Notes under the pieces: model-generated
What the model was told of the DNA's origin: nothing
The model's database searches: none
Seen by the model: the letters and a program-made list of their open reading frames with translations, nothing else
In this document: in pieces, positions 12,701 to 21,596 of the stretch
How positions within the stretch are numbered: the first letter of the stretch is position 1
Layout: the number at the start of each line of letters is the position of its first letter
Translations under genes and position numbers: made by a program
Assembly (NCBI RefSeq): GCF_026151205.1
Contig: NC_087077.1
Span: 10,283,983-10,347,982, forward strand
Direction of reading: 5' to 3'
DNA: 64,000 bases
Source of the DNA: Bolinopsis microptera
Taxonomy: Eukaryota > Ctenophora > Tentaculata > Lobata > Bolinopsidae

Positions 12701-13017
12701 AACGTCATTTTTTATCGGTTTTGTTGATATTAAGTTGTGTTTAGTGCGAGCAACATTTTAATCGGCTGTATCTTCGGTTGTGTAGGATATTTTTTTACGC
12801 GATTTAAACTTACTAACAAAAATACTATTAGTATTACTATTAGCACACTTCCCTGTGACCACGGGTTTTCTAGTCTCTAATAAAATAAAGCAGAGTAGAT
12901 AATGTAAATATCATTGAAACTCACTTGTCGCAGCTCAATTTCGCCTGTGGTAAGGGGCGCGAAGTCATGGACAGCTTCGAACCTCAGAATCATGTTCTCT
13001 TCCTCTTCATTATACAT
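738..13017 (-). CDS. PIK3R: PI3K class IA regulatory subunit (p85-like), 5' part, six exons
   Basis: Adaptor subunit of class IA phosphoinositide 3-kinase, which binds phosphotyrosine proteins and controls the catalytic subunit at the membrane. Exons on the minus strand: 13017-12925, 11844-11718, 11409-11269, 4580-4532, 1662-1567, 915-738. All have GT/AG borders and phases 0,1,1,2,2,0 that join without a break. The ATG at 13017 has an in-frame stop just upstream. Residues 12-66 form an SH3 domain ([17 protein letters not shown]); 75-120 are proline-rich with PPRPPRP; from about 130 comes the N-terminal SH2 ([14 protein letters not shown], then TFLVRD with Arg155 of FLVR, then [12 protein letters not shown]). 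Vertebrate p85 has a BH/RhoGAP domain between proline-rich parts; none is seen here. Inter-SH2 and C-terminal SH2 would lie left of base 738, outside the window. Strong match by motif; the exact paralogue is not known. Confidence 0.9.
1663..4239. other. p85 intron 4, no gene seen
   Basis: AT-rich intron between the two exons of the N-terminal SH2. It holds a short direct repeat of CCTGTACCCTG-type words at about 2699-2775. The short ORFs here have no domain signature. The intron at 916-1566 is likewise without other features. Confidence 0.6.
4240..4531 (-). repeat. AT-rich tandem repeat carrying splice-donor-like words
   Basis: Degenerate tandem repeat of about 35-47 bases built on TAATAATGTTGAATAAA and TTACTCATTACAAAGT. 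On the gene strand each unit has a donor-like word: GTAAGT (plus-strand ACTTAC at 4245, 4289, 4336, 4444, 4490) or GTAACT (AGTTAC at 4372 and 4408). The last unit provides the real donor of p85 exon 4 at 4526-4531. Confidence 0.8.
4590..5417. other. p85 intron 3, proximal part
   Basis: AT-rich intron sequence with a CT-rich run near 5045-5065. I see no exon; the ORFs at 4840-5204 lack any family signature and cross low-complexity sequence. Confidence 0.5.
5418..6189. mobile_element. MITE, G-rich TIRs, 8-bp target duplication
   Basis: The left end is a run of 17 G then ATGCAACGTCAATTAATG; the right end is the inverse, CATTAATTGACGTTGCAT then seven C. Both ends carry tandem TGTCAATTAA repeats. 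The flanks are a perfect 8-bp target duplication GTGGTAAG (5410-5417 and 6190-6197). There is no coding capacity, so it is non-autonomous. An 8-bp duplication fits hAT, P or Merlin-type elements; the superfamily is not settled. It is the same family as the element at 24143-24413. Confidence 0.88.
6839..7537 (+). pseudogene. LINE ORF1, zinc-knuckle protein with in-frame stop
   Basis: ORF1-like frame of the enclosed LINE, which in this family would encode an RNA-binding, gag-like protein. One frame runs from 6839 to 7537 but has a TGA at 7103-7105. After the stop it encodes a CCHC knuckle, [14 protein letters not shown], then a second Cys/His cluster ([13 protein letters not shown]) and [10 protein letters not shown]. 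The start is uncertain because the first codons lie in the CCTCACAAAATGA repeats. The TGA of ORF1 overlaps the ATG of ORF2 as ATGA at 7534-7537. The in-frame stop most likely marks decay or a sequence error. Confidence 0.65.
7534..10386 (+). CDS. LINE ORF2, endonuclease and reverse transcriptase, intact
   Basis: Non-LTR retrotransposon polyprotein of about 950 residues, open throughout. An APE-type endonuclease comes first ([37 protein letters not shown]), then the reverse transcriptase: [49 protein letters not shown] and the catalytic GYADDHQ. The set is typical of the CR1/L2 group; I do not assign a clade. I chose the ATG at 7534 because it overlaps the ORF1 stop as ATGA, a layout known for reinitiation in some LINEs. 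The tail after 10386 has AT-rich 3' UTR and a TTA repeat at about 10561-10578. The lack of stops suggests fairly recent activity, although ORF1 is interrupted. Confidence 0.9.
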   Translation: MIRSNESSDFNLLLFNPRSINNKADLFVSLLEDKNIDIAAVCETWLTSNSSVTTAIIKERGYSLHHNYRLNERGGGTALIFRSNLTCSMEKSRIVFKHFELTMGKVKTSSNKILLVVMYRTRPLTSAFTQELDLLLSDISTRCDNIVLAGDLNIHFDGNNRVASDTLKILRSYGLHALYDRPTHIGGACLDQLFTFSLNNHLHCNNVFIDNSDTLGSDHFPIICNISNTLGKKYFKSIEFRDIKAVDKDTFSRDLNDVLDQFDVSESFETSVVSLDASIVNLLDVYAPLISKRVSVVDKAPWFDKEYRDLRKLRRRAEKKKNRSEGHFLHYKELCHEATTLALTKKKDFLETVINKSENKTRTLYQVVNKVMDRKQSRILPDYTDNIELLASDFNKFFSEKVEKIRDNIPVTSIPDCTDTTVTPLFEFEPTCISELEDIIKESGINCSPNDCLPQDLVKDNITSLLHVWVDLVNQSLSTGSMDGVKLADVIPLVKDESQDPNILKNYRPVSNLTFLGKLIERVVLRRLNEHLSRNNLNCQEQFAYKKHHSTETLLIKIVNDVLIAADEKTATVVMLLDLSAAFDTVDHNLLLKILRQEIGIRGSALSWFTSFLTGRCQRIRLGKSVSETIILRFGVPQGSVLGPVLFNIYIRSLYSCVKESGFSIIGYADDHQIMKSFKPSDQVKTLTNQLRNCFLRIKNWMSQYYLQLNDSKTQLIVFGPRKVLNEIELHGVEIAPNTLVMFVPTVKNLGLVMDNQLVFDKQIINLKKKCFHTLRNIRKIRFLLNLKQIKVIVNSIVVSCLDYCNGLYFGIGEKLLHQLQLLQNAAAKAVTGKYKHDHLEDDLTNLHWLDVKKRIVFKILLLSHKSLLGLAPTYIQDMFRYTHHGHTLKLMVPSFNSKFGERSFSVVAPKIYNRLSTTITSAESLESFKAFLKTFLFKLSQHELEKLYQ
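11411..11608 (-). repeat. 21-bp minisatellite next to a splice acceptor
   Basis: About nine 21-bp units, on the plus strand GTGAGTGGGTGGGGTTGTCG plus T, starting at 11425, 11446, 11467 and onward with few changes. On the gene strand it ends directly in CCACTCAG, which is the acceptor of p85 exon 3 (first exon base 11409). It has no stop in several frames, which makes long false ORFs. It is intronic: the phase-1 donor of exon 2 joins only the acceptor at 11410. Confidence 0.85.
12265..12873. repeat. tandem duplication of about 300 bp in p85 intron 1
   Basis: Two diverged copies, 12265-12563 and 12564-12873. Both run from TCTCTACTATAATTCA through TACGACCGCCCACGTGCAAAT, TAACCATGGTAA and CACGTGCAATGATTGTTTT to CCTGTGACCACGGG. 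CACGTG words recur in both. No ORF of note. Confidence 0.85.
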
Positions 13018-13419
13018 GAACCTCCATCTCGGTTTCTTCTTCCTTCATAACCATTAGCTACTGGTAAATTGAGAATTTTAATCTTGGTATGCAAACCAGC
13101 ATAGTATATTATAATGGTTTTACATATTTTATCCGAACAATTCGAATACAAAATCATGTACTTACAACTAGATTGTCGTGAAATTCGAATAAAGAAATTG
13201 AGTAGATAAATAAAGGTAACACAATGCCTAAACTGATGCGATAATATATAAAATCCTCAAATATTTCTACAATCATAGGGAATCTTTTAAATCCCAAAAA
13301 TGTGCAAAAATATCATAACTACAAAAAATTCTACTCAAATTTTAATTTGTTACAGTTAACATCCTAAACAATTCAAAACAAAATACCATCTCAAAAAAAA
13401 GGAATCACAACAGCAATAA
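13018..13419 (-). other. p85 upstream region
   Basis: The 400 bases between the p85 start codon and the end of the first F-box/kelch copy; it should hold the p85 5' UTR and promoter. It is AT-rich. I see no clear TATA box or other defined site. Confidence 0.4.
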
Positions 13420-14807
13420 TCACTGGACAGGGCCCTTCATTACGGTTATCTTGTAAAGATTGTTAGAGCTGCTGGGTTGCTTACTTCTCTGATCTAGCAC
13501 TGTGCCCCCGAACACGTAAATACCGTCCCCCACTAAAATAGTTCTGTGAAATATGGAATACCTCGGGGCTAAAAGTGGGGGGTTTTTAGTTACTGGCATC
13601 CAGGATACTGAATTGTTTTCAAGAATACCATCAAAGTTAAGTATGAAGGTATGGTAGTAATCTTGTCTGTATATTTCATCTCCCGTAGGTTTTCTGATCG
13701 TATCTGCCTCGTAAAAATTCAAGTTTTGACCATGGTCTGGAACCTTTTTGATGTAGCCTGATCGTTGAAAATAAATCAAAGAATTTTGCACCCTAGCAAA
13801 GTCGTTGACAAACGCCGGATAAAGACCATTGTAAACATCCCAATTATTAACAACAATGCTGGTTAGTTGGAAATCTGAAAAATTATCATTAAACTTGATC
13901 AAGCAAGCGTCTGTTCGTATCAAATGCTGACTTGTTAAATCTGGAGCTTGCGTCATACCCCCATATATCAACAGTGTCTGTTCATCTATCTTAACTTGGG
14001 AGTGAAATATTCGAAGATGCTGAAACTGAAACCTTCTCGACTCTGACACGGTGAAAAGTCCACTGTTAAGATCTCTTTTCAAGTCACAAACCTCAATAGC
14101 ATCACACATGTCGACCACTGAACTGAACCCCCCAGATAGCACAAGTTTAGTGGAGTCACCCAGACATGTGGACTCGTGGTAACACCGTATGTTTAGTAAC
14201 GATCCCGGAGATTTGTACCACAAACTCCTCCCAATGTCAAAGAAATGAACATCATCATGAACAATCTCAGCGGGCCTGATAGACGTTCTGAGTCTGGTAG
14301 AAACACAACCCCCGTCACAATAAGAGTGTCCTTGACTCGTGTTACACTAACTTTAGATCTGGGTGTGGGTGGGGTGCCGGACGTGCTGACCTTCTCCCAG
14401 CTTTGTAGCAACACGTTGTATCTGAACATGTCATTGAAATAGGAGGAGCTGGCTAGCGCTGTCCCACCGCTCTCTCCACCGTACACGTATATACACTGTC
14501 CGTGGAACGCAGCATGGTGAAAAGATCGCGGGGCAGGCATTCCCAGTTGCTGGGCTGAATTCCTGGGTTTGACATGTTTTGGAACGAAATGAAGGGATCT
14601 CGCCCGGCTAACCTCACCACACTGTCTCCAAACAAAGTTACCTTTCTGGGCTTGATCTAAAAATAGGCTGTGTTTGTGCCGATAAATAGAAACACATATT
14701 TTCCTCCATTGTAGGCATACTTGAGATGCTGTCTGTAGTTCACATACAACTGAGAGATAGGACAGGATGTGTTCAAGTAACTCCTCTGGAAGACATGATA
14801 CTTCCAT
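13420..14807 (-). pseudogene. F-box/kelch gene copy 1 (FBXO42-like), frameshifted
   Basis: F-box proteins are substrate adaptors of SCF ubiquitin ligases; the kelch blades bind substrate. The ATG at 14807 opens MEVSCLPEELLEHILSYL, a clear F-box, with VCLQWRKIC, QAQKGNFVWRQCGE and kelch blades (FHGQCIYVYGGESGG; VGDGIYVFGG at the C end). The order matches FBXO42/JFK. The frame breaks in a run of five C at 14309-14313 (G on the gene strand): the kelch motif LIVTGG needs one more base there, after which the frame reads on to 13420. One intronless unit, about 460 residues if the frame were whole. Loss of one base in a homopolymer may be a real mutation or a sequencing error. Confidence 0.8.
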
Positions 14808-16410
14808 CACCTTGGAACCAATGTGTTATTAAATTTACTGGTTACAAAAAATCACAATATTTAATAATGAATATAACGCAAAAAATGTCAAATACGCTCA
14901 TTTACACATGACAGAAAATAGAGGATTTTTCAGAAAAATTAATCTATTTCCCCACTTTTACCAACGTGTCTGATCACGTGAGAATCCCCTGAATAATTTA
15001 AGGGACAATAATTGTAGTTGAAGTTAAACAAGATATCAAATTGTTTTTGCATTATCACCCAAATTCTAAGTCGACTATTATTTCACAAAAAACTTTATTG
15101 GGTTGCTTGAGCTGCTGTATGACACACCATTAAAGAGGTAAATAGTATTTCCAGCCAGAACTGAGGTTTGAATAATAGGCCAAAACGGTGTTCTAATAAC
15201 GGGATTTTTGGCGACAGGTTTCCAACAAATTTCACCTTTTTCTTTAACAATATCGAAATTGAGAATAAAAGCGTAAGTACAACCATAATCTAAGGATAGC
15301 AGTTGGGCTAGATACCCATCGTGGTCTTGTTCAAGTAACGTTGGAGTAACACCAGATTCTTTAATTGTTATTGCTTTTTGAATAAAAATCAGTGAATTTC
15401 CAACCATCACGGGATTATCAACAAATGCAGGATACAAACCTCCGTATATATACCAACATCTTTAACAGTAACGTTTGTGAATTGTACGTCAGTAAAAGAT
15501 TCGTTAAATGTGATTAACCCTGCATCGTTTCTTATGCAAGAAAATTCATAGTCTCCATCTATGAAACCCCCATAAATCAAAATGGTATGGTCATCGACCT
15601 TAGTTTGGGCATACAACTGCCTAAGATACGTATCTGGTAACCTCCAGTGCTTTGATCGAGCTACTACATATCTATGATTTATCTTTTCCATGAAATTAGC
15701 TTCGATTGAAAGATGGATTCCAAAAGAAATATCATAGTTTACGAAAGAGATGTGTATAAGTTTCAGACATTCAGATTTACCCAAACAGACTGAGTTGCTG
15801 TGAGGTTGGCTGTAATGTGTTGAGCCAGCTTTGTACCATACACCTTTGCTAATATTGAAAAAGTGCACTTCACGATTTTCCTTCAATATCTCATTATGAT
15901 ATCCATTCGATATAATTAAATTGTCTTTGAACCTTGCCAGACTGAAGCCAGACAATTTAGGTTGCGTTTCACACAATAATATCTCCAACGTTTTGTTAAG
16001 AACATCATAGCTATACGTATTTCGATTTGGCAATGGGTGATTGGCTTCTGAAATTGAACTGCAATAGGACCAACCGTAAACATAAATCTTCTGGCCATAA
16101 AATTGAGCTTGATGGATTCGTTTGTAACCAATTTTCCAAAGCCTTTGGGAAACACAAGTTCTAGTCGACAGCACTGAATCATGTATATTTTTTCTTGAAT
16201 CTGGAACAACTGTAGGTGATCCAGTGGAAAGTGCACATTGCCATACAAAGTTTCCTTTCTGAGTAGGAACCGACCGGAAATCCGGCTGAATCCGGTTCCG
16301 GCCGGATATCCGGCTTCAAAATCCGGTTCCGGTTCCGGCTCCGGCTGGAAAAAAATTTGCCGGATTTTTGCCGGATTTCAGTTTTTTTTACCGAAAAAAA
16401 ATCAAAAAAA

Positions 16411-17690
16411 TATTTTCGGCTAATAATGAACAGGGTAGCCTGAATCGTGGAAAAAAGTGGTTTTCAGAAAAACTTCGAAAAATTGTAACTTAAAAGTTTT
16501 CGGTCCGAGTCGTTCTCGAGACGTACAGCTCGAGAGCTCCCGCTTCCGAGCTCGTGTTGCAAAGGGGAGGCCTGCCTTCCAAGATCACATTACCGGGGGA
16601 AACGTCGAGTCCAGAATTGTGTATCGATGGGTAGGTGCGGACTTCGAAAAACCGAAAAAATATTTTCGGCTAATAATGAACAGAGTAGCCTGAATCGTGG
16701 AAAAAAGTGGTTTTCAGAAAAACTTTGAAAAATTTTGACTTAGAAGTTTTTCGGTCCGAGTCGTTCTCGAGACGTACCTCCTGTATCGAGAGCTCCCGCT
16801 TCCGAGCTCGTGTTGCAAAGGGGAGGCCTGCCTTCCAAGATCACATTACCGGGGGAAACGTCGAGTCCAGAATTGTGTATCGATGGGTAGGTGCGGACTT
16901 CGAAAAACCGAAAAAATATTTTCGGCTAATAATGAACAGAGTAGCCTGAATCGTGGAAAAAAGTGGTTTTCAGAAAAACTTTGAAAAATTTTGACTTAGA
17001 AGTTTTTCGGTCCGAGTCGTTCTCGAGACGTACCTCCTGTATCGAGAGCTCCCGCTTCCGAGCTCGTATTGCAAAGGGGAGGCCTGCCTTTCGAGATCAC
17101 ATTACCAGGGGAAACCTCGAGTCCAGAATTGTGTATCGAGGGGTAGGTGGGGACTTCGAAAAACCGAAAAAATATTTTCGGCTAATAATGAACAGGGTAG
17201 CCTGAATCGTGGAAAAAAGTGGTTTTCAGAAAAACTTCGAAAAATTTTAACTTAAAAGTTTTCGGTCCGAGTCGTTCTCGAGACGTACAGCTCCTGTATC
17301 GAGAGCTCCCGCTTCCGAGCTCGTGTTGCAAAGGGGAGGCCTGCCTTCCGTGATCACATTACCAGGGGAAACATCGAGTCCAGAATTGTGTATCGAGGGG
17401 TAGGTGGGGACTTCGAAAAACCGAAAAAATATTTTCGGCTAATAATGAACAGGGTAGCCTGAATCGTGGAAAAAAGTGGTTTTCAGAAAAACTTCGAAAA
17501 ATTTTAACTTAGAAGTTTTCGGTCCGAGTCGTTCTCGAGACGTACCTCCTGTATCGAGAGCTCCCGCTTCCGAGCTCGTGTTGCAAAGGGGAGGCCTGCC
17601 TTCCGAGATCGCATTACCGGGGTCCAGAATACAAAATAGTGTATCGAGGGGTATCGAGGGGTAGGTGCGGACTTAGAAAAAACCGGAAAA
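16411..17690 (+). repeat. five 256-bp tandem units within the hAT-like element
   Basis: Units start at TATTTTCGGCTAATAATGAA (16411, 16661, 16917, 17173, 17430), spaced 250-257 bases. Each has GGTCCGAGTCGTTCTCGAGA and GAGAGCTCCCGCTTCCGAG. Most units hold a short open frame of about 80 codons ending MNRVA. I regard that frame as incidental, since it follows from the repeat. Confidence 0.9.
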
Positions 17691-18175
17691 TATTTTGGGC
17701 CACCTCCCTGGGCTAGCCCCCGGCTATAATCGCAAAATTGGCAGTATTTAATCTTCTGATTATGAAATACGAAATATGAAGGTCACGTGTTCAGGGTCTG
17801 GGTAGCTACTTAATTAGCTCATTACTGCAATCACGTGACTCAGCTCTAGACGCCAGACGGTGATTAGTACTGTACTATCTAGTGCCTGCTTACGAACAAC
17901 CTTATTAAGCACCTCTGGTTGTAAGTCACGTGACCCAATGATACTCAGACTTGCATGAAAAAAAGGGAATTCGCACAAACGCGCTCAATCAGGGGTCTGG
18001 CAGCATATGCCAATTAGATATCATTTCTGATTATTACTCGTCTAGTGTCGTGACTCGTGTCTACTCGTGTTACATTGTGTCTGCTACGTACTGCTTGTTT
18101 AAGCAATGTCTAGTAGTAGATAGGAAGATTTGTAAAAAAACTATATCTGTTCGGACGTTGAAGCCGCCCTAAGTC

Positions 18176-18330
18176 GAGTCGAGTAGTAGTAAATCTAAAA
18201 CATCGTCCGTCTGGTTGTTCTACTCAGAAGAAAATGGGATCCCTTATGCAAGCTGCAAGAAGTGCTCGATGAAGATTAGGCATGGAAAGGAAGGAAATTT
18301 TCCGGCAACATCCGGCAAAAACCGGCAAAA
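18176..18330 (+). pseudogene. BED zinc-finger remnant of a hAT transposase
   Basis: Reads SSVWLFYSEENGIPYASC, then KKCSMKIRHGKEGN, which fits the start of a BED finger (VW..F then C-x2-C) as found at the N end of hAT transposases. The His end of the finger and the DDE core are missing; the frame runs into CCGG-rich terminal sequence. It supports the hAT assignment. Confidence 0.7.
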
Positions 18331-18596
18331 TCCGGCTGCCTTTTATTTCATTCTGAAACCACCGGTTCCGGTCCGGCAAAATCCGGCTGAATCCGGTCCG
18401 GCAGCCAAAACCCCAATCCGGTCGGTTCCTATTCCTGAGCCTCCTCTGAAAATAGACTATTTTTGTGGCGATATATGGAAATACATATCTTTCTCCATAG
18501 TTGACATACTTGTGATGCTGTTTGTAGTTCTGATACAACTGATAGGTTAGAGAAAATGTAGTCCAATAACTCATCAGGCAGACGTGATATTTCCAT

Positions 18597-19103
18597 TATT
18601 ACCTTATATTAGAATCATGGTGATATTATTTACATGATCACGTTTATCAATAAATACATTACAATTATAGGTATAATACTCATGCCATTCACTTAGTAAT
18701 TTGTTAAAACAAACTTGGCCCTCCCACCTTCACCCTCGTTTATGATTGTCAAAGAGGTTAGCACAAAATTGTGTATCATTGAAGAAATCAATGATATACA
18801 AATAAGTAATATTTATAAACACAAAATATTAACAAACACACAAAATATTTACAAACACATATTTATAAACACAAAAGAATAATAATATATCAACAGAACC
18901 TAAAACGGCATTTGACTTTGTACAATAATTTTGAAAACCTTAAAAACCCTAACGACTCATAGTTATAAATATTGCAACCACCCAGTTTAATATAAAAGAA
19001 ACTGGTTACAATAATCAAATATTTACTTTAGCTTTTTGGGCAAATGGTGACGAAAAATTGTTTTATCACAGATGCCATGTAATACTACTACTACTAATAA
19101 CTA
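18597..19103. other. spacer between F-box/kelch copies 2 and 3
   Basis: AT-rich intergenic sequence with short ACAAACACA repeats at about 18815-18865. No gene seen. The matching spacer between copies 1 and 2 is 14811-15077. Confidence 0.5.
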
Positions 19104-20491
19104 TTATACAGATTCTTCAGTTACACTAAACTGTATTGGGTTGCTGGAGCATCTGTATGACGAACCATTGAAGAGGTAAATAGCATCCCCAGCCAAAATT
19201 GAAACTTGAATAATGGGCTGAAAAGAAGTTCTCAGAACTGGATTTTTAGTGACAGGTTTCCAGCTAATTTCACCTTTTTCTTGAACATGATCAAAATTTA
19301 AGATAAAAGTGTAACATTCATTTTTGTGAGTTTGAACTCTATTGCTATCATCAAATTGAGGATGAAAATCCCATCCCCTTAATATTGGATCACTAGTTTC
19401 GAAAAGGTAAATTGCTTTTTGAATGAAAATCAGTGAATTTCCAACCCTCACGGGATTATCAACAAATGCAGGATACAAACCTCCGTATATACCAACATCT
19501 TTAACAGTAACGTTTGTGAATTGTACGTCAGTAAAAGATTCGTTAAATGTGATTAATCCCGCATCATTTCTTACTGAGGAGTATTCAAATTCTTGAGAGG
19601 CGAAGCCACCATATATCAATATAGTCTGTTCGTCAATCTTAGTTTGTGCATGCCATTGCCTTAGATAAATAGTTTCTATTGTCCAGGACTTCGAATCAGC
19701 CAACACGTATGTATAATCTCTTTTTTGCATTAAAAGAACTTTAACTGAGAGATGTGGCACCAGCAAGTAGTTCTGAGGACTCCCGTTGATAAGTATCAGT
19801 TTTAAAAATCCAGAATCACCCAAACAGGTACTGCATTGTAGTTCTGCAGATGAAGATAATTGCCAACACTGTACCATAGACCTAGGCTAATATTGTAAAA
19901 GCGCACTTTCATGTTTTCTAGTTTTGTTCTAGTGTCATACCCACCGATGAGAATGAGATTATCTTCGAATCTTGTCATGTTATATCCTGCCAATCTGAGA
20001 TTTTCTCCAAATTGTGCTAGTTGACTCCCTCCCTGCAACTCACAATCCAAAGATGTCTCCCACTTTCGATCTATAACATTGTAACTGAAGATATCTTGGT
20101 AAAGTTGATAACTGTCATCTCCTGAATTTGAACTGCAGTAAGACCAGCCACAAATATAAATATTCTGCCCATAAAATTGAGCTTGATGGATTTTTTTGTC
20201 ACCCAAAGTCCAAAGATTTTGAGAATCACAAGTAGACTTAGAGAGCATTGAATCATCCGCTGATATCCTGAATTCCGGGGCAAGTGATTGATCAATTGAA
20301 GCTGCACATTGCCATACCAGGTTTCCTTTCTGAGCCTCCTCTAAAAATAGACTGTGTCTGTGCTTACAGATAGGCAAACATATTTTCCTCCATAGTTGAC
20401 ATACTTGGGATGCTGTTTGTAGTTCCCAGGAAGCTGGCAGATAAGAGAAAATGTACTCTAACAACTCCTCTGGCAGACGTGATATTTGCAT
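19104..20491 (-). pseudogene. F-box/kelch gene copy 3, frameshifted
   Basis: Same family as the two copies to its left. MQISRLPEELLEYIFSYL starts at 20491, followed by VCQLWRKICLPICKHRHS, EEAQKGNLVWQC, and kelch-like blades (GQNIYICGWSYCSS; DNLILIGGYD; TILIYGGFA; DAIYLFNGSS). The frame breaks at about 19830: after LHLQNYNA the expected STCLGDSGFLKLILI lies in another frame, so one base is missing or two are extra. After this the frame runs to 19104. It is closest to copy 2 (both share QFTNVTVKDVGIY). All three copies are broken, which argues for a decaying tandem family, but single-base shifts could be sequence errors. Confidence 0.8.
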
Positions 20492-21596
20492 TCTAACCTT
20501 AGAATCATTGTGATATTGTTTACATGATCACATGTATAAATCAAACAATTCGAATATACGCACAATTTGAAAGTTAAATTCTTTAAAGTCGATACAACAT
20601 ATCGATCACTGTCTGAAGTGTCAGTGTATTATAACAGCTCAAATCTGACTTGTTTAACCAAAGTTGAACATTTCAATATAGAAATATTAAAACCATGTCA
20701 GAACCTGAAGAACATAGGATCTAAAACTAAAGAAAGACACACGAGTGGACCACATATAATTCCTATTCGTCTTATCATTCCAAATTTGTCTTCAAGGAAC
20801 TTTAATTTTTAAATAGCTCTCTTTAGACACGATTTTTAAAAAACATATTGTGGTGGAGACGATCTGCATCTTTCACAGATTATTATATTTAAATGCAATG
20901 GTCTGAAATAATCAATTGTTATGTGATAGCATTGATGTGCCATCATCCTTTGTCATTAATTTTAATTTCATCATTCATTTAACCTTTACTTTTGGAACTA
21001 GGATTACGCATGATGAGAAATTTATATAGATATAATCTACAACTAACAGAATTTATATACAGTCTACTTAGCATCAAAATCCTGAAATAGAATCCAATAA
21101 TGAATTCATTTATCTGAGTTACAAAGGTTAATAAAAATTCGTTTACAATTCTATATCTGAAATTAAAAAACGAACAAAATATTTGTATGTATGTATGTAT
21201 GTATCAGTGTATAAGAAGTGGGCCTCAGAATTTTCAAAAATGAATTTTAGGTTTTTTTTTAATTCTTTCGGGAGTTACCCACTGTCTCATACACAAACAC
21301 ATTAATGGGTCACATAGAAAATACATAAAAAGTAAGCAATAGAGAGAGTTCAAAGAGCTGAACATATCGATTATTTAATTTATCTGTTTTACAAAAGGAA
21401 ATCTAAATTAGTTTACAATAATATCTTTAAATTTACAATGCATAATTTGTACAACTTTGTATCTTATACTAATACTTTAAATAATAAATTCTACTAAAAT
21501 TATTGTTTAAAACTAATCTATCACTACAAAGTGCAGAGTTCTGGTCGATGTTACAGCTCTGAAAATAACACCAACTATGATAGGTTTAGTGATAGC
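20492..21596. other. intergenic, no gene seen
   Basis: AT-rich spacer between F-box copy 3 and the cytochrome b561 gene; holds a GTAT microsatellite at about 21186-21203. The ORF at 20567-20812 has no family signature. Confidence 0.5.

Larger units (their letters stand above)
16264..18431. mobile_element. non-autonomous hAT-like element inside F-box copy 2
   Basis: TIRs are TAGGAACCGACCGG (16264-16277) and its inverse CCGGTCGGTTCCTA (18418-18431). The flanks are TTTCTGAG (16256-16263) and TTCCTGAG (18432-18439), an 8-bp target duplication with one change; the uninterrupted copy 3 has TTTCTGAG once, at about 20328-20335. Subterminal regions are full of CCGG words, with AATCCGGCTGAATCCGGT near both ends. 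Inside are five 256-bp repeats and a BED-finger remnant. The 8-bp duplication and BED finger point to hAT; no transposase core is present. Confidence 0.92.
15078..18596 (-). pseudogene. F-box/kelch gene copy 2, split by a hAT-like element
   Basis: The N-terminal part is at 18596-18432 (MEISRLPDELLDYIFSNL, then VCQLWRKICISIYRHK and SEEAQ); the rest resumes at 16263 with QKGNFVWQCA and kelch-type sequence to 15078. Between them lies a 2.2-kb element with 8-bp flanking repeats, so the gene is cut within the short linker after the F-box. A second lesion is a TA insertion at about 15443-15452: TATATATA here against TATATA in copy 3, shifting the frame in the segment VKDVGIY. Two separate lesions make this a clear pseudogene. 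Confidence 0.9.

Noticed and set aside
16457-17205. Repeated 80-codon ORFs (MVFRKTLKNFDLEV...) as genes
   Set aside because: They repeat with the 256-bp units inside a non-autonomous element and have no domain.
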